Shown piece by piece: positions 1-7,328 of a stretch of 12,023 nucleotides of DNA. Under the pieces are notes generated by a model that worked only from the letters and a program-made list of their open reading frames with translations, had not been told where the DNA came from and ran no database searches. The stretch comes from Hyphomicrobiales bacterium (GTDB taxonomy: Bacteria; Pseudomonadota; Alphaproteobacteria; Rhizobiales; Devosiaceae): positions 1 through 12,023 of the forward strand of contig WFPQ01000190.1 in the NCBI GenBank assembly GCA_015487515.1, read 5' to 3'. Each line of letters begins with the position of its first letter. Position 1 is the first letter of the stretch. The translations under genes and the position numbers were made by a program.

Positions 1-309
1 CTCGTGGATGTTCATTACCGTTCCATCGGCAGCAATGAATATCATGTCAAGAGGTATGAAGGTGTTGCGCATCCAGAAGGCGACTTCGCGCTCCTCCTGA
101 AAATCAAACAGCATGCCCTTGTCAGGAGCAAGTTCCTGACGGAACATCAGGCCCTGGGCCCTGAGCTGGGGAGTGTCAGCCAGTTCCACCTCAAAGGTAA
201 AATCCCCCTTGGCGGTCTTGACGATCAGATCCGGCTGATTGGCGCAGGCCGCAACCAGAAACACCATTCCAAAGGCCATCAATAACTGAACAAATCTTGC
301 TTTTGGCAT
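1..309 (-). CDS. DUF192 family lipoprotein, N-terminal part (cut by the left edge)
   Basis: Reading the minus strand from the ATG at 307-309 gives 103 codons that stay open to the left edge, so the C-terminus is missing. Residues 1-22 form a lipoprotein signal peptide: a hydrophobic stretch ending in the lipobox VAAC, with Cys22 as the probable lipidated residue. The mature part has the DUF192 pattern: a TPQLRAQGLMFR-like segment (about 46-57), GMLFDF (65-70), and FWMRNTFIPLDMIFI (about 78-92). DUF192 proteins are about 130-170 residues long, often exported, and have no settled biochemical role. The gene lies 132 bp downstream of the cold-shock gene on the same strand. That pairing occurs in other alphaproteobacteria and suggests co-transcription. 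No strong Shine-Dalgarno precedes the start, but the signal peptide supports it. Confidence 0.88.
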   Translation of the reverse strand, partial: MPKARFVQLLMAFGMVFLVAACANQPDLIVKTAKGDFTFEVELADTPQLRAQGLMFRQELAPDKGMLFDFQEEREVAFWMRNTFIPLDMIFIAADGTVMNIHE

Positions 310-441
310 TTTTACTGAACCTGCTGAATCTGAAAGCCCGATTAAAACAGGCCCGAAAATCTCATATCAAATCAAATTCCGATGAACTCACCCAGAAAAC
401 CTCGAGGTGAAATGATTACGGATGAAACAATTGCAGCAAAA

Positions 442-1299
442 TCAATGGGAAGCCGGCGCCTCACCCCAATCCTCGGGACGTATTTCCGACACCATCAAAC
501 CCTTTGGCCCCTGGCCATAACGGACCAGAACCACCTGGCCGGGCCGCAATTCGGCAAAGCCGAAACGGCGCAGGGTTTCCATGTGAACAAAAACATCAGG
601 ATGCCCCTCACCTGCCGACAAAAACCCAAAACCGCGAACCCGGTTGAACCATTTCACCCGCAGCCTTTCAAGTTCACCGGAGCTTTCGACGGTCACATGG
701 GTGCGGGGATGGCCCATCTGGGAAGGATGCCTGGCGGTGCTCTCATCCATGGAAAGTATGCGAAATGCCTGAAGTCCGCCCGGGCGGGCCAGGGCCTCGC
801 AGACGATCCGGGCCCCCTCGTAGGCGGTCTGATAGCCATCGCGGCGCAGACAGGTAACGTGCAAAAGAACATCGGGCCTGCCATCGTCAGGAACTATGAA
901 ACCAAAACCCTTGGCCACATCGAACCATTTTATGGTGCCGGAAACCTCAAAGGCATCCAGTTCATCATTGGCCGACTTGAGGCCGCCCGCAACAATGCCA
1001 ACACCGGCAGCCAGACCATCCGGAGTCAAGTCATCCGAAACCAGACCACCGGCCAGCCCCATGCGGCCGGCATCCCGCTGTCTGCCGGCTTCACTGTCAA
1101 TGGGTACGGATCCATCGTCGGGTACGGATCCATCGTCCAGATGCTGCCCGGCGGGTTCAGTGCCAGGCCCTGCGTTCGTGCCGGGCTTCTCGCCGGCTTC
1201 AGATGCGCCCTTGCCAACGCCAGCAGGACCGCTGGCCACATTGCCGCCATCGTCAGAAAAATCCGGCCGCTGGTCCCCGGGTGGGTTGTCTGCCCCCAT
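442..1299 (-). CDS. Two-domain cold-shock (CSD) protein with a long acidic N-terminal extension
   Basis: The product is 285 residues with two cold-shock domains, about 118-184 and 212-275. Each has the nucleic-acid-binding motifs. RNP1 is KGFGFI (130-135) and RGFGFL (222-227). RNP2-like segments are VLLHVT (144-149) and VFVHME (236-241). CSD proteins bind single-stranded RNA or DNA in the cytoplasm and act as RNA chaperones or anti-terminators. Two-CSD forms of about 180-200 residues are typical of alphaproteobacteria. Here residues 1-117 are an extra Gly/Asp/Pro-rich, probably disordered tail containing a duplicated DDGSVP (55-66). The ATG at 1297-1299 follows an AAAGGCG sequence that could serve as a ribosome-binding site. 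An alternative start at Met80 (position 1062) would remove most of the tail. The RNP2 of domain 1 departs slightly from VFVHxS. Domain identity is certain; the start is less so. Confidence 0.9.
   Translation of the reverse strand: MGADNPPGDQRPDFSDDGGNVASGPAGVGKGASEAGEKPGTNAGPGTEPAGQHLDDGSVPDDGSVPIDSEAGRQRDAGRMGLAGGLVSDDLTPDGLAAGVGIVAGGLKSANDELDAFEVSGTIKWFDVAKGFGFIVPDDGRPDVLLHVTCLRRDGYQTAYEGARIVCEALARPGGLQAFRILSMDESTARHPSQMGHPRTHVTVESSGELERLRVKWFNRVRGFGFLSAGEGHPDVFVHMETLRRFGFAELRPGQVVLVRYGQGPKGLMVSEIRPEDWGEAPASH
1102..1137. repeat. Perfect 18-bp tandem duplication inside the cold-shock gene
   Basis: The unit GGGTACGGATCCATCGTC occurs at 1102-1119 and again at 1120-1137 without mismatch. Because 18 is a multiple of three, it duplicates DDGSVP in the disordered N-terminal tail and keeps the frame open. 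It looks like a recent slippage or duplication event. Confidence 0.95.
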
Positions 1300-1520
1300 A
1301 ACACAAACGCCTTTTCATACTCTTTCCGCCGCAAGCGGCACACTAGAACCACCCTGCCACTTTGACCGATTCACGAGCAAAAGTTAAGATGATTTAACAA
1401 AATTTGTTGCAGATTCTCCCAACGCCAGGGGGCCTGGTTTAATAACAGCTTCATCAAATTGCATGAGTGGATTGAAATAACAGCAGATTACCGGAAAAAA
1501 TCAAAACGGGGGAAGGCAAA
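1300..1520. other. Divergent intergenic spacer between the cold-shock and glyoxalase genes
   Basis: This 221-bp region must hold the promoters of both flanking genes, which point away from each other. I found no pair of -35/-10 hexamers good enough to call. A short GC hairpin, CCAGG-GGG-CCTGG, sits at 1425-1437. The part near 1380-1410 is AT-rich. There is no credible small gene. Confidence 0.5.
1508..1515 (+). promoter_or_regulatory. Ribosome-binding site deciding a GTG start
   Basis: The purine-rich stretch GGGGGAAGG-like at 1508-1515 lies about five bases before GTG at 1521. It supports a GTG start for the glyoxalase gene. The protein then begins MKFLHTM, as in E. coli GloA-type enzymes. 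Confidence 0.7.
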
Positions 1521-1958
1521 GTGAAATTTCTGCACACCATGGTGCGAATCAGCAATATCGAAAAGAGCCTGGATTTTTACTGCCGGGGTCTCGGACTTGT
1601 AGAGACAAGGCGCAAGGAGGTGAAAAAGGGGCGTTTCACCCTGATATTTCTGGCTGCCCCGGATGATATTGCCCCGGAGAAGGAAAACATTCCCGAACTG
1701 GAACTTACATATAACTGGGACCCGCAGGAATATGGGAGAGCAAGAAATTTCGGCCACCTGGCCTACCGGGTCAGAAATATCCATGAAACCTGCAAACACC
1801 TGATGAACATGGGCATTGTCATCAACCGGCCGCCAAGGGACGGGCGCATGGCCTTCGTGCAATCGCCAGACGGGATCTCCATCGAACTTCTGCAGGAAGG
1901 CACTCCCCTTGCCCCGGCCGAACCGTGGGTTTCCATGGAAAATACGGGCCGGTGGTGA
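1521..1958 (+). CDS. gloA: Glyoxalase I-like protein (probable lactoylglutathione lyase)
   Basis: The 145-residue product has the length and pattern of bacterial glyoxalase I, which isomerises the methylglyoxal-glutathione hemithioacetal to S-lactoylglutathione in the cytosol. It is a vicinal-oxygen-chelate fold metalloenzyme active as a dimer. The four expected metal ligands are all present: His5 (LHTM), Glu61 (ELTYNW), His79 (FGHLAYRV) and Glu122 (PDGISIELL). The ELTYNW segment and the SPDG-IELL end closely match GloA. Start is GTG with a good ribosome-binding site. The gene is monocistronic: the CDS upstream diverges and the next plus-strand gene is about 280 bp away. The C-terminal tail after residue 127 is longer than the core fold needs and contains two Trp residues. 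A different VOC-family substrate cannot be excluded, but the complete ligand set favours glyoxalase I. Confidence 0.85.
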   Translation: MKFLHTMVRISNIEKSLDFYCRGLGLVETRRKEVKKGRFTLIFLAAPDDIAPEKENIPELELTYNWDPQEYGRARNFGHLAYRVRNIHETCKHLMNMGIVINRPPRDGRMAFVQSPDGISIELLQEGTPLAPAEPWVSMENTGRW

Positions 1959-1987
1959 CCGGACTCATCCCGCGGGTCTTCACCCCA

Positions 1988-2004
1988 TGAAACCACCGGT
2001 TTCA
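1988..2004. repeat. Small perfect hairpin downstream of the glyoxalase gene
   Basis: TGAAACC-ACC-GGTTTCA forms a 7-bp stem with a 3-nt loop, 30 bp after the glyoxalase stop. No T-run follows, so it is not a textbook Rho-independent terminator. It could stabilise the 3' end of the mRNA. Confidence 0.4.
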
Positions 2005-2239
2005 AATAACCGGTCAAGAATCATGCCCCTGTTGCCGTTCCGGGCAGAAATGAGGGCAGAAAACGGTCGGACGCCGGCAGGATCGAACCAGTCAAATTCA
2101 TTAACAGAATATTGACCTTGCCGGTTAGCCAAAGATTAGCCTCCCCCATTGTATTCTCAGTGGCATTTTGCCTGCCCGGGTAACGGATTCCCCAGGCTGG
2201 CAGGTTGTTTGGCACCAAAACGGGGCAAATCAGGCAGTC

Positions 2240-2689
2240 ATGAGATCCATCTTGCAACTTGTTGCCTTCAGTCTGACCCTGTCGGCCTGCGTGCCCCTGG
2301 CAATGTTTGCAGCCCCGGATCGCAATTATCGTACCAGTTTCGGGGTTCAGGTAGCCAGCGACAGGGTGAACACGATCTGCATATCCCCGTCCCTGCGCAT
2401 GGCCATCTGGGAATTCGAGGCCCGTTTCGGCAAAAAGATCGTCATGACCTCGGGATTCCGCACTCCCTGGTACAATGCCTCGGTGGGAGGCGCGGCGCGC
2501 TCCTTGCACATGACCTGTTCGGCGGCGGACTTCTTCATCCCAGGAGTACCAAAATCAGAACTGATTGCATTTGCAAAAACCCTCAGGAGAGTTGGCGGAC
2601 TGGGCTGCTATTACGACAGAAAATACATTCACATCGACACAAGGGAAAGGCCAAGGGGATATGGGGGCCCCGTAACGTGGAAATGCTGA
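2240..2689 (+). CDS. Exported peptidase M15/DUF882-type (D-Ala-D-Ala carboxypeptidase-like) protein
   Basis: Starting at the ATG at 2240, the product is 149 residues. Residues 1-25 look like a signal peptide, with a hydrophobic core followed by LSAC, so Cys17 could be a lipidation site or cleavage could follow AMFAA. The frame is open further upstream to 2168, but that extension would put 24 polar residues before the signal sequence. A CAGG before 2240 also favours this start. The body matches the M15_3/YcbK-like zinc-peptidase fold: TSGFRTPWYN (about 70-79), VGGAARSLHM, AADFF, and KYIHIDTRERPRGYGG. The expected zinc ligands are His90, Asp97 and His131. Such proteins cut or bind peptidoglycan stem peptides in the periplasm. 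Cys17, Cys47, Cys93, Cys123 and Cys149 suggest possible disulfides. Actual peptidase activity is inferred only from the motifs. Confidence 0.8.
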   Translation: MRSILQLVAFSLTLSACVPLAMFAAPDRNYRTSFGVQVASDRVNTICISPSLRMAIWEFEARFGKKIVMTSGFRTPWYNASVGGAARSLHMTCSAADFFIPGVPKSELIAFAKTLRRVGGLGCYYDRKYIHIDTRERPRGYGGPVTWKC

Positions 2690-2793
2690 ACTGGAGTCAG
2701 AACCCGTTAAGTTCAGAAAAGCGAAATGGGCCTGAGCCACGGCCCGAAATGAAATGTTTTGAACAATTTTTTCAAATTCAAAGCCAAACAGGC

Positions 2794-2821
2794 TTGCACA
2801 TCTGCCGCTATGCCCTTATAG
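2794..2821 (+). promoter_or_regulatory. Candidate promoter of tRNA-Glu
   Basis: TTGCAC (2794-2799), a 16-bp spacer and TTATAG (2816-2821) form a sigma-70-like promoter. Transcription would begin a few bases downstream, roughly 20 bp before the tRNA. This is a pattern call only. Confidence 0.5.
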
Positions 2822-2848
2822 GATGCCGACCGGAACAAAGACCCTTGT

Positions 2849-2924
2849 GCGCCCATCGTCTAGTGGTCTAGGACGCTGCCCTTTCACGGCGGAAACACGG
2901 GTTCGAGTCCCGTTGGGCGTACCA
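2849..2924 (+). tRNA. tRNA-Glu (anticodon UUC)
   Basis: The 76-nt cloverleaf closes fully and CCA is encoded. The acceptor strand GCGCCCA (2849-2855) pairs with TGGGCGT (2914-2920). The D arm lies at 2858-2874. The anticodon stem CTGCC/GGCGG encloses the loop CTTTCAC, with TTC at 2883-2885. The T arm is ACGGG-TTCGAGT-CCCGT (2897-2913). The discriminator is A2921, followed by CCA (2922-2924). The GTCTAG D-arm and CCCTTTCACGGCGG anticodon arm are typical of bacterial tRNA-Glu. The first acceptor pair is G1.U72 rather than the usual G-C. A TTTT follows the CCA directly. Confidence 0.96.
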
Positions 2925-2961
2925 TTTTCCGGTATTCCGTATCACCCCTGGCCATGTGCGG

Positions 2962-3031
2962 CCATTTAGCCTGCCCGCCCCCATTTGATCCCGACCCCAT
3001 TTGATCCTGCCCGGCCATTTGATCCTGCCGG
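2962..3031. repeat. Degenerate direct repeat, unit CCATTTGATCCTGCC (four copies)
   Basis: Four adjacent copies begin CCATTT at 2962, 2981, 2997 and 3015, with unit lengths of 16-19 bp. The last two share CCATTTGATCCTGCC exactly. The first is the most diverged (CCATTTAGCCTGCCC). The array lies in the 221-bp spacer between tRNA-Glu and the recJ stop, where no gene is apparent. Confidence 0.85.
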
Positions 3032-3145
3032 CCCGATCCGCACTTATGATTATATTGCCCCGGAATCCGATGGTGACCACCCCAAAATGACATCTTCGTT
3101 CAAAACAGCAGCTTCAGGGCAAAACCCGGCAGGCAGGTACCCGGA

Positions 3146-4954
3146 TCAGGCAGGAAATGCCGCATCAATCAGCCTCATCTGCACCTGCTGACGCCCCTGC
3201 CAGTGATTGATGTCAAGGGTACCGCAAAAGTGCAAGGGGTCACCTCGTGAAGCCCTTACAAGGGCCTTTCCCAGATCCGAGGTGGCGGCCCGAAAGGCAA
3301 TTGCCCTGATAAAGGCTCCATCCCCGCTGGCAATGGTACAACGGACATGGCCGCCTTTGCCCACGATATCGGCATGGGTTATCCGGTGGGAGGCAAGGGC
3401 AAACACCGGGGAAGCATTACCCATGCCAAAAGGGCCCAGCACCTCAAGGGAGTTGACAAATTCCACCGACGCGGTGCGGGCCGTTATGGCCGCATCTATC
3501 CTGATGACGGCCCGCGCACGGGAGGCAGTCACATCCCTGCCAAGCCGGGAGGACATGAAGGCCCGGAACGGGGCCAGCTGGTCCTGGCGCAGGGAAACCC
3601 CGGCCGCCATGGCATGACCGCCGCCCTTTTCGATCACCCCGCCGGCAACGGCACTGATTATCGCAGCTCCCAGGTCCACCCCGGGAATGGAGCGCCCCGA
3701 GCCGGTGCCCCTGCCATCGGCTCCCATGGCTATGGCAAAGGCGGGACGGTTGAAACGCTCGCACAGGCGGGCCGCAACCAGACCCACAATCCCGGGGTGC
3801 CAGCCCTGAGAAGCCAGCACCAATATGGGGGGCTCCCCGGAATGTACCGCTGCCCCCTGGCCGATTTCGGCCCCGGCCGCCGCAAGCGCTTCTTCAATGG
3901 CAATGGCCTCGATGGCCTGGCGTTCGGCGTTGAGTTCGTCAAGGGAAGCGGCAATCCCCATCGCCTCTTCTTCGGAATCAGTGGACAAAAGGCGGGTGCC
4001 AAGGCCCGCATCCCCTATCCTGCCCCCGGCATTGATACGCGGACCCAGCATGAAACCCAGATGAGAAACCGAGAGCGGGCCACCTATGCGGGCCGCCAGG
4101 GCCAGGGCAGAAATGCCCTTGTTCCCACCGCGGCGCATGATCTCCATGCCCCGAACCACAAAGGCCCGGTTAAGCCCCTTCAGGGGAACCATGTCGCAGA
4201 CGGTGGCCAGGGCCACCAGGTCCAGCAACTCCATGAGGTCGGGCAGATCCTTATGCCCGGAGCGGCGCAGAACCCGGTTGGTGGCAACAAGGGCCATGAA
4301 AGCAACCCCGGCCGCGCACAGATAGCCCAGTTCCGACAGGTCATCGGCCCGGTTGGGGTTTACAAGAGCATTGCAGGGGGGCAGTTTTTCCCTGGCCAGG
4401 TGGTGGTCCAGAACAAGCACATCGCAGCCCCGCTCCATGGCACGGGCAACGGGCTCGAAGCTGGTGGTGCCGCAATCAAGCAGAATCAGGAGACTGGCTC
4501 CCTCGTCCACCATTTTATCGATTGCCGGAATGTTGGGGCCATAGCCTTCAAAAATCCTGTCTGGCACATGCCAGACAATGTCGAGGGAAAAGTTTTTCAG
4601 AAACCGCAGCATCAGGGCACAGGAAGAAGCCCCGTCCACGTCATAGTCCCCGAACAGGGCGACCTTTTCCCCGCTCAGAACGGCCCTGGCCAGCCGGTCG
4701 GCAAAGCTGTCCATGCCGGTCATGGTCGATGGGTCGGGCATCAATTCACGGATCGAGGGGGAAAGAAAGGTTTCAGCCTCATCGATCCCGACCCCGCGCC
4801 CGGCCATGATCCTGGCCATAATCTCGCTGACATCATGGCGCTGGGCGATGGCGGCAGCCCGGCGCCGCCCGGAAAGATCCAGACGGTCAACCCAGGACTT
4901 TCCGCCAATCGACCGGCTTACGCCCAAAAAATTTTCAGGGGTATCAAACACCAT
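3146..4954 (-). CDS. recJ: Single-stranded-DNA-specific exonuclease RecJ
   Basis: The 602-residue product is a full-length RecJ, which degrades single-stranded DNA 5' to 3' in RecF-pathway recombination, mismatch repair and base-excision repair. All hallmark blocks are present in order. The DHH domain has GDYDVDG (102-108), ILLDCG with Asp160, DHH (183-185), VCDMVP with Asp254, and GPRINAGGRIGDAG (304-317). The DHHA1 domain has GWHPGIVG (384-391), GSGRS (418-422) and GGGHAMAAG (444-452). The C-terminal OB-like domain has PFGMGN (508-513). Metal-binding residues are Asp103, Asp105, Asp160, His184 and Asp254. The start at 4954 has no strong ribosome-binding site, which fits translation downstream of hom, whose stop is 53 bp upstream on the same strand. 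The two genes are probably co-transcribed. The glpX gene often found between them in alphaproteobacteria is absent. Confidence 0.97.
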   Translation of the reverse strand: MVFDTPENFLGVSRSIGGKSWVDRLDLSGRRRAAAIAQRHDVSEIMARIMAGRGVGIDEAETFLSPSIRELMPDPSTMTGMDSFADRLARAVLSGEKVALFGDYDVDGASSCALMLRFLKNFSLDIVWHVPDRIFEGYGPNIPAIDKMVDEGASLLILLDCGTTSFEPVARAMERGCDVLVLDHHLAREKLPPCNALVNPNRADDLSELGYLCAAGVAFMALVATNRVLRRSGHKDLPDLMELLDLVALATVCDMVPLKGLNRAFVVRGMEIMRRGGNKGISALALAARIGGPLSVSHLGFMLGPRINAGGRIGDAGLGTRLLSTDSEEEAMGIAASLDELNAERQAIEAIAIEEALAAAGAEIGQGAAVHSGEPPILVLASQGWHPGIVGLVAARLCERFNRPAFAIAMGADGRGTGSGRSIPGVDLGAAIISAVAGGVIEKGGGHAMAAGVSLRQDQLAPFRAFMSSRLGRDVTASRARAVIRIDAAITARTASVEFVNSLEVLGPFGMGNASPVFALASHRITHADIVGKGGHVRCTIASGDGAFIRAIAFRAATSDLGKALVRASRGDPLHFCGTLDINHWQGRQQVQMRLIDAAFPA

Positions 4955-5007
4955 TACACCGAAACGATAGGGACATTACCCGGCCAGTTCAACGGAATTG
5001 ACCAAAG

Positions 5008-6375
5008 CTAAAAGCTTTCGATACGAATGACCTGCGGAGCCCCCCTTGTATGGCCATCATCGGCAACCTGGTCAAGGGCCTTGCGCAGGCTGGCCTCGAT
5101 TATGTCCTGGGTTATCAGGACCAGGGTACGGGAATTTTCCCCGTTCCCGGAATCCGAATCCTGCGAATGGACATCATGGTTGAGATCGGGGCGCTGAATC
5201 ACACTTTCGAGGGAAATCCCGTTTTCACCGAGCCGCGAAGTTATGGCCGCCAGGGCCCCGGGAACATCAATGACATCAAGGCGTATGTAATACCCGCCCT
5301 TGTGGGCCCGCATGGGAGCCCGCCTGTAATCGGCCAGTTCGCCGGTCGGCATTCCAAGGGGGGGGATGCTCTGGCCGCGGGCAATGTCCAGAATATCGGC
5401 CAGAACCGAGGCCGCCGTGGCCGAACCGCCGGCCCCGGGCCCGGAAAGCATCAGTTCCGAAACGTGGTCGGTCTCAAGAATTATGGCATTCAGCACGTTG
5501 TCGACCCGGGCAATGGCGCTGTTGGCACGAACAAGGGTGGGGTGAACACGCTGCTCGATACCCTGTTCGGAACGCTGGGAGATGCCCAGCAGTTTTATGA
5601 CATAGCCAAGTTCGGCCGCCACCTTTATATCTTCCTGGGAAATGGCGGTTATGCCCTCGACGAATACCTCGTCGGCCGCTATCTGGCACTGAAAGCACAG
5701 GGAGGTAAGGATTGCCAGCTTGTGGGCGGTATCAAAGCCTTCTATGTCAAATGTCGGATCGGCCTCGGCATAGCCAAGCTCCTGGGCATCCTTCAGACAG
5801 TCGGCAAAGGAAATGTCCTCCTGCCCCATGCGGGTAAGAATATAGTTGCAGGTGCCGTTGAGAATGCCATAAACCCGGGTGACACTGGCCGCACCCAGCC
5901 CCTCGCGCAGGGTCTTTATGACCGGAATGCCACCGGCCACCGCCGCCTCGAAACCAATCTGGGCCCCGCAATCCTCGGCCAGTTGAGCCAGTTCCACCCC
6001 GTGGCTGGCCAGCAGGGCCTTGTTGGCGCTGACCACGGGCCTGCCGGCCGCAAGAGCAGCCTTTACGGCGGCAAGCGCCGGCCCGTCCTCTCCCCCCATC
6101 AATTCCACGAACAGGTCCACATCCCCATTGCCGGCCAGGGCAACCGGGTCGTCGTACCACTGGAATGAAGAAATATCGATCCCCCGGTCCCGGGAACGGG
6201 AGCGGGCGCAAACCGCAACCACCTGGATCTTTCTGCCATGACGGCGCTCGATTTGAGTGGCGTTCTCCTCCAGCATGCCAACAAGGGCCGAACCCACCGT
6301 GCCAAGTCCGGCAATGCCTATTCGAAGCGGCCTGGAATCTTTGTCGGAATTTTTATCGTTCAAGGTTTCTTCCAT
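5008..6375 (-). CDS. hom: Homoserine dehydrogenase with C-terminal ACT domain
   Basis: The 455-residue product catalyses NAD(P)H-dependent reduction of aspartate semialdehyde to homoserine, the branch step to threonine, methionine and isoleucine. The Rossmann nucleotide-binding motif is GLGTVG (23-28). SANKALL (117-123, Lys119) and GILNGTCNYILTRM (170-183) follow. The active-site block ELGYAEADPTFDIEGFDTAHK (199-219) includes Glu205, Asp209, Asp215 and Lys219; the last two match the yeast catalytic Asp/Lys pair. A C-terminal ACT domain (about 360-455) fits allosteric control, usually by threonine. Its middle has a hydrophilic Asp/Ser/Asn-rich insertion at about 396-415. There is no kinase domain, so this is a monofunctional enzyme. 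It precedes recJ by 53 bp and probably heads that transcript. The ATG at 6375 has only a weak ribosome-binding site, and the leader of up to 199 bp is shared with the divergent DUF4329 gene. Confidence 0.96.
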   Translation of the reverse strand: MEETLNDKNSDKDSRPLRIGIAGLGTVGSALVGMLEENATQIERRHGRKIQVVAVCARSRSRDRGIDISSFQWYDDPVALAGNGDVDLFVELMGGEDGPALAAVKAALAAGRPVVSANKALLASHGVELAQLAEDCGAQIGFEAAVAGGIPVIKTLREGLGAASVTRVYGILNGTCNYILTRMGQEDISFADCLKDAQELGYAEADPTFDIEGFDTAHKLAILTSLCFQCQIAADEVFVEGITAISQEDIKVAAELGYVIKLLGISQRSEQGIEQRVHPTLVRANSAIARVDNVLNAIILETDHVSELMLSGPGAGGSATAASVLADILDIARGQSIPPLGMPTGELADYRRAPMRAHKGGYYIRLDVIDVPGALAAITSRLGENGISLESVIQRPDLNHDVHSQDSDSGNGENSRTLVLITQDIIEASLRKALDQVADDGHTRGAPQVIRIESF

Positions 6376-6577
6376 GAATATTGCTTTTGATTTCTATGGC
6401 AGGGGCAAGTTTTCTCCGGCAAGGAATATTGCCAAAGGAAAGAGCCCGATTGATCAGGGCAGCGGCAAAACGCTACCGGTCTGCAAAATTTCAGTGACGT
6501 TTAGAATAGGATTTTTACTTGCGGTCAACAGAAATCACCAATAGGCTCTGCAAATTGTTGCCGAAAGCGAGGACATG

Positions 6578-7114
6578 ATGAAGAAGACTGGCAAGTTCGG
6601 CACAGTGATTTTTGTGTACTTCATGCTGTTTTCACCAAATGCCCTTGCGCAAAGCCGGGAAGAGATAAATTTCGTAACGGAATTTTTCAACCAGCTGCAA
6701 ACAAGGTCCATTGCCCAGAACCGGGAATATTGCGGATTTTTCGGCCTTGATGCCAACGACAATTTCGTGGCCAGCAAGCCGACCCGTGGCGATACGGACA
6801 GCTGTCTTGCGGCTGACCCCCCCGATGACATGGAAATATTTGCCTCATATCACACCCATGGGGCATATCTTGTCGATGCAGATTCGGAACTGCCCTCGCT
6901 CAATGACCTGGAGGCGGATATCTATGAAGGGCTCGATGGCTATGTGGCAACCCCGGGCGGGCGCATATGGTTCAACGATATCGAACGGGAAATGGCCATC
7001 ATGCTGTGCGGAAGAAACTGCACGGTCTCGGACCCCAATTACGTTGCAGACACCGAATATCCGGTAAACAGTTCCTATACCGTCAGACAATTGCGACAGC
7101 GCGAAAACGAATAA
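6578..7114 (+). CDS. Secreted DUF4329-type protein with a JAMM-like signature
   Basis: The product is about 178 residues. Two ATG codons lie in tandem at 6575 and 6578. GAGG at 6569-6572 is only 2 nt from the first but 5 nt from the second, so I choose 6578. Residues below count from 6575. Residues 1-25 are a signal peptide ending ALA, so the mature protein is periplasmic or secreted. The core resembles DUF4329 proteins: NREYCGFFGLD (49-59), ASYHTHGAY (90-98), ELPSLNDLEADI (105-116), and EGLDGYVATPGGRIWF (118-133). His93, His95, Ser108 and Asp111, with Glu51 upstream, follow the HxH...PSxxD layout of JAMM/JAB metalloproteases. Four cysteines (53, 77, 145, 149) suggest two disulfides. The gene is on the opposite strand between hom and the aminotransferase gene and has no partner. 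The substrate is unknown; enzymatic activity is inference. Confidence 0.8.
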   Translation: MKKTGKFGTVIFVYFMLFSPNALAQSREEINFVTEFFNQLQTRSIAQNREYCGFFGLDANDNFVASKPTRGDTDSCLAADPPDDMEIFASYHTHGAYLVDADSELPSLNDLEADIYEGLDGYVATPGGRIWFNDIEREMAIMLCGRNCTVSDPNYVADTEYPVNSSYTVRQLRQRENE

Positions 7115-7136
7115 CCCGAAACCGGTCAGGGCAAGG

Positions 7137-7164
7137 CGCAAGATCAGGGCGCAAGATCAGGGCA
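7137..7164. repeat. Tandem 13-bp repeat (CGCAAGATCAGGG, two perfect copies)
   Basis: CGCAAGATCAGGG occurs at 7137-7149 and 7150-7162, preceded by a diverged partial copy (GGTCAGGGCAAGG). The array begins 22 bp after the DUF4329 stop, in the convergent spacer before the aminotransferase stop. Its CAAGATCAGGGC core resembles the repeat at 11248-11310. Confidence 0.85.
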
Positions 7165-7194
7165 GGAACGAAAAAAACCAAATCCTGAAACCGC

Positions 7195-7222
7195 GAATGG
7201 CGGAACAGGTTCCCTGCCATTC
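7195..7222. repeat. Inverted repeat in a convergent spacer, possible transcript end
   Basis: GAATGGC (7195-7201) pairs with GCCATTC (7216-7222). Inside it GGAA (7202-7205) pairs with TTCC (7210-7213) around loop CAGG, leaving a 2-nt bulge. It lies between two convergent genes, so it could end either transcript. On the minus strand a run of seven Ts follows only about 17 nt later (7177-7171), too far for a standard Rho-independent terminator. Confidence 0.5.
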
Positions 7223-7328
7223 ACCAGCCGTTCCCTGTACCCTGCCCTGATGCCGGCTGCACCAAGGGCCCTGCAGTTTCCGGCTGCCCCGGTTCAGCGC
7301 AGGCTGGCGCAGTAAGGTTTTCTGGCCG

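Noticed and set aside
382..1365. Plus-strand open frame (327 codons) opposite the cold-shock gene
   Set aside because: The minus-strand frame has two clear CSD domains. This frame has no recognisable family.
2686..2716. Terminator after the M15-like gene
   Set aside because: CTGAACT and AGTTCAG can pair, but the loop is 17 nt, the stem overlaps the stop codon and no T-run follows.
2849..3031. Integration site at the tRNA-Glu 3' end
   Set aside because: I saw no second copy of the tRNA 3' end in the window and no integrase or other mobile gene; the nearby repeats do not match the tRNA.
3347..5011. Long plus-strand open frame (554 codons) opposite recJ
   Set aside because: It is antisense to a complete, motif-rich RecJ. 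Its translation is low in recognisable motifs and rich in Gly, His and Gln, as expected from the complement of a GC-rich gene.
5050..6168. Plus-strand open frame (372 codons) opposite hom
   Set aside because: It overlaps the entire catalytic part of homoserine dehydrogenase and shows no domain or ribosome-binding site.
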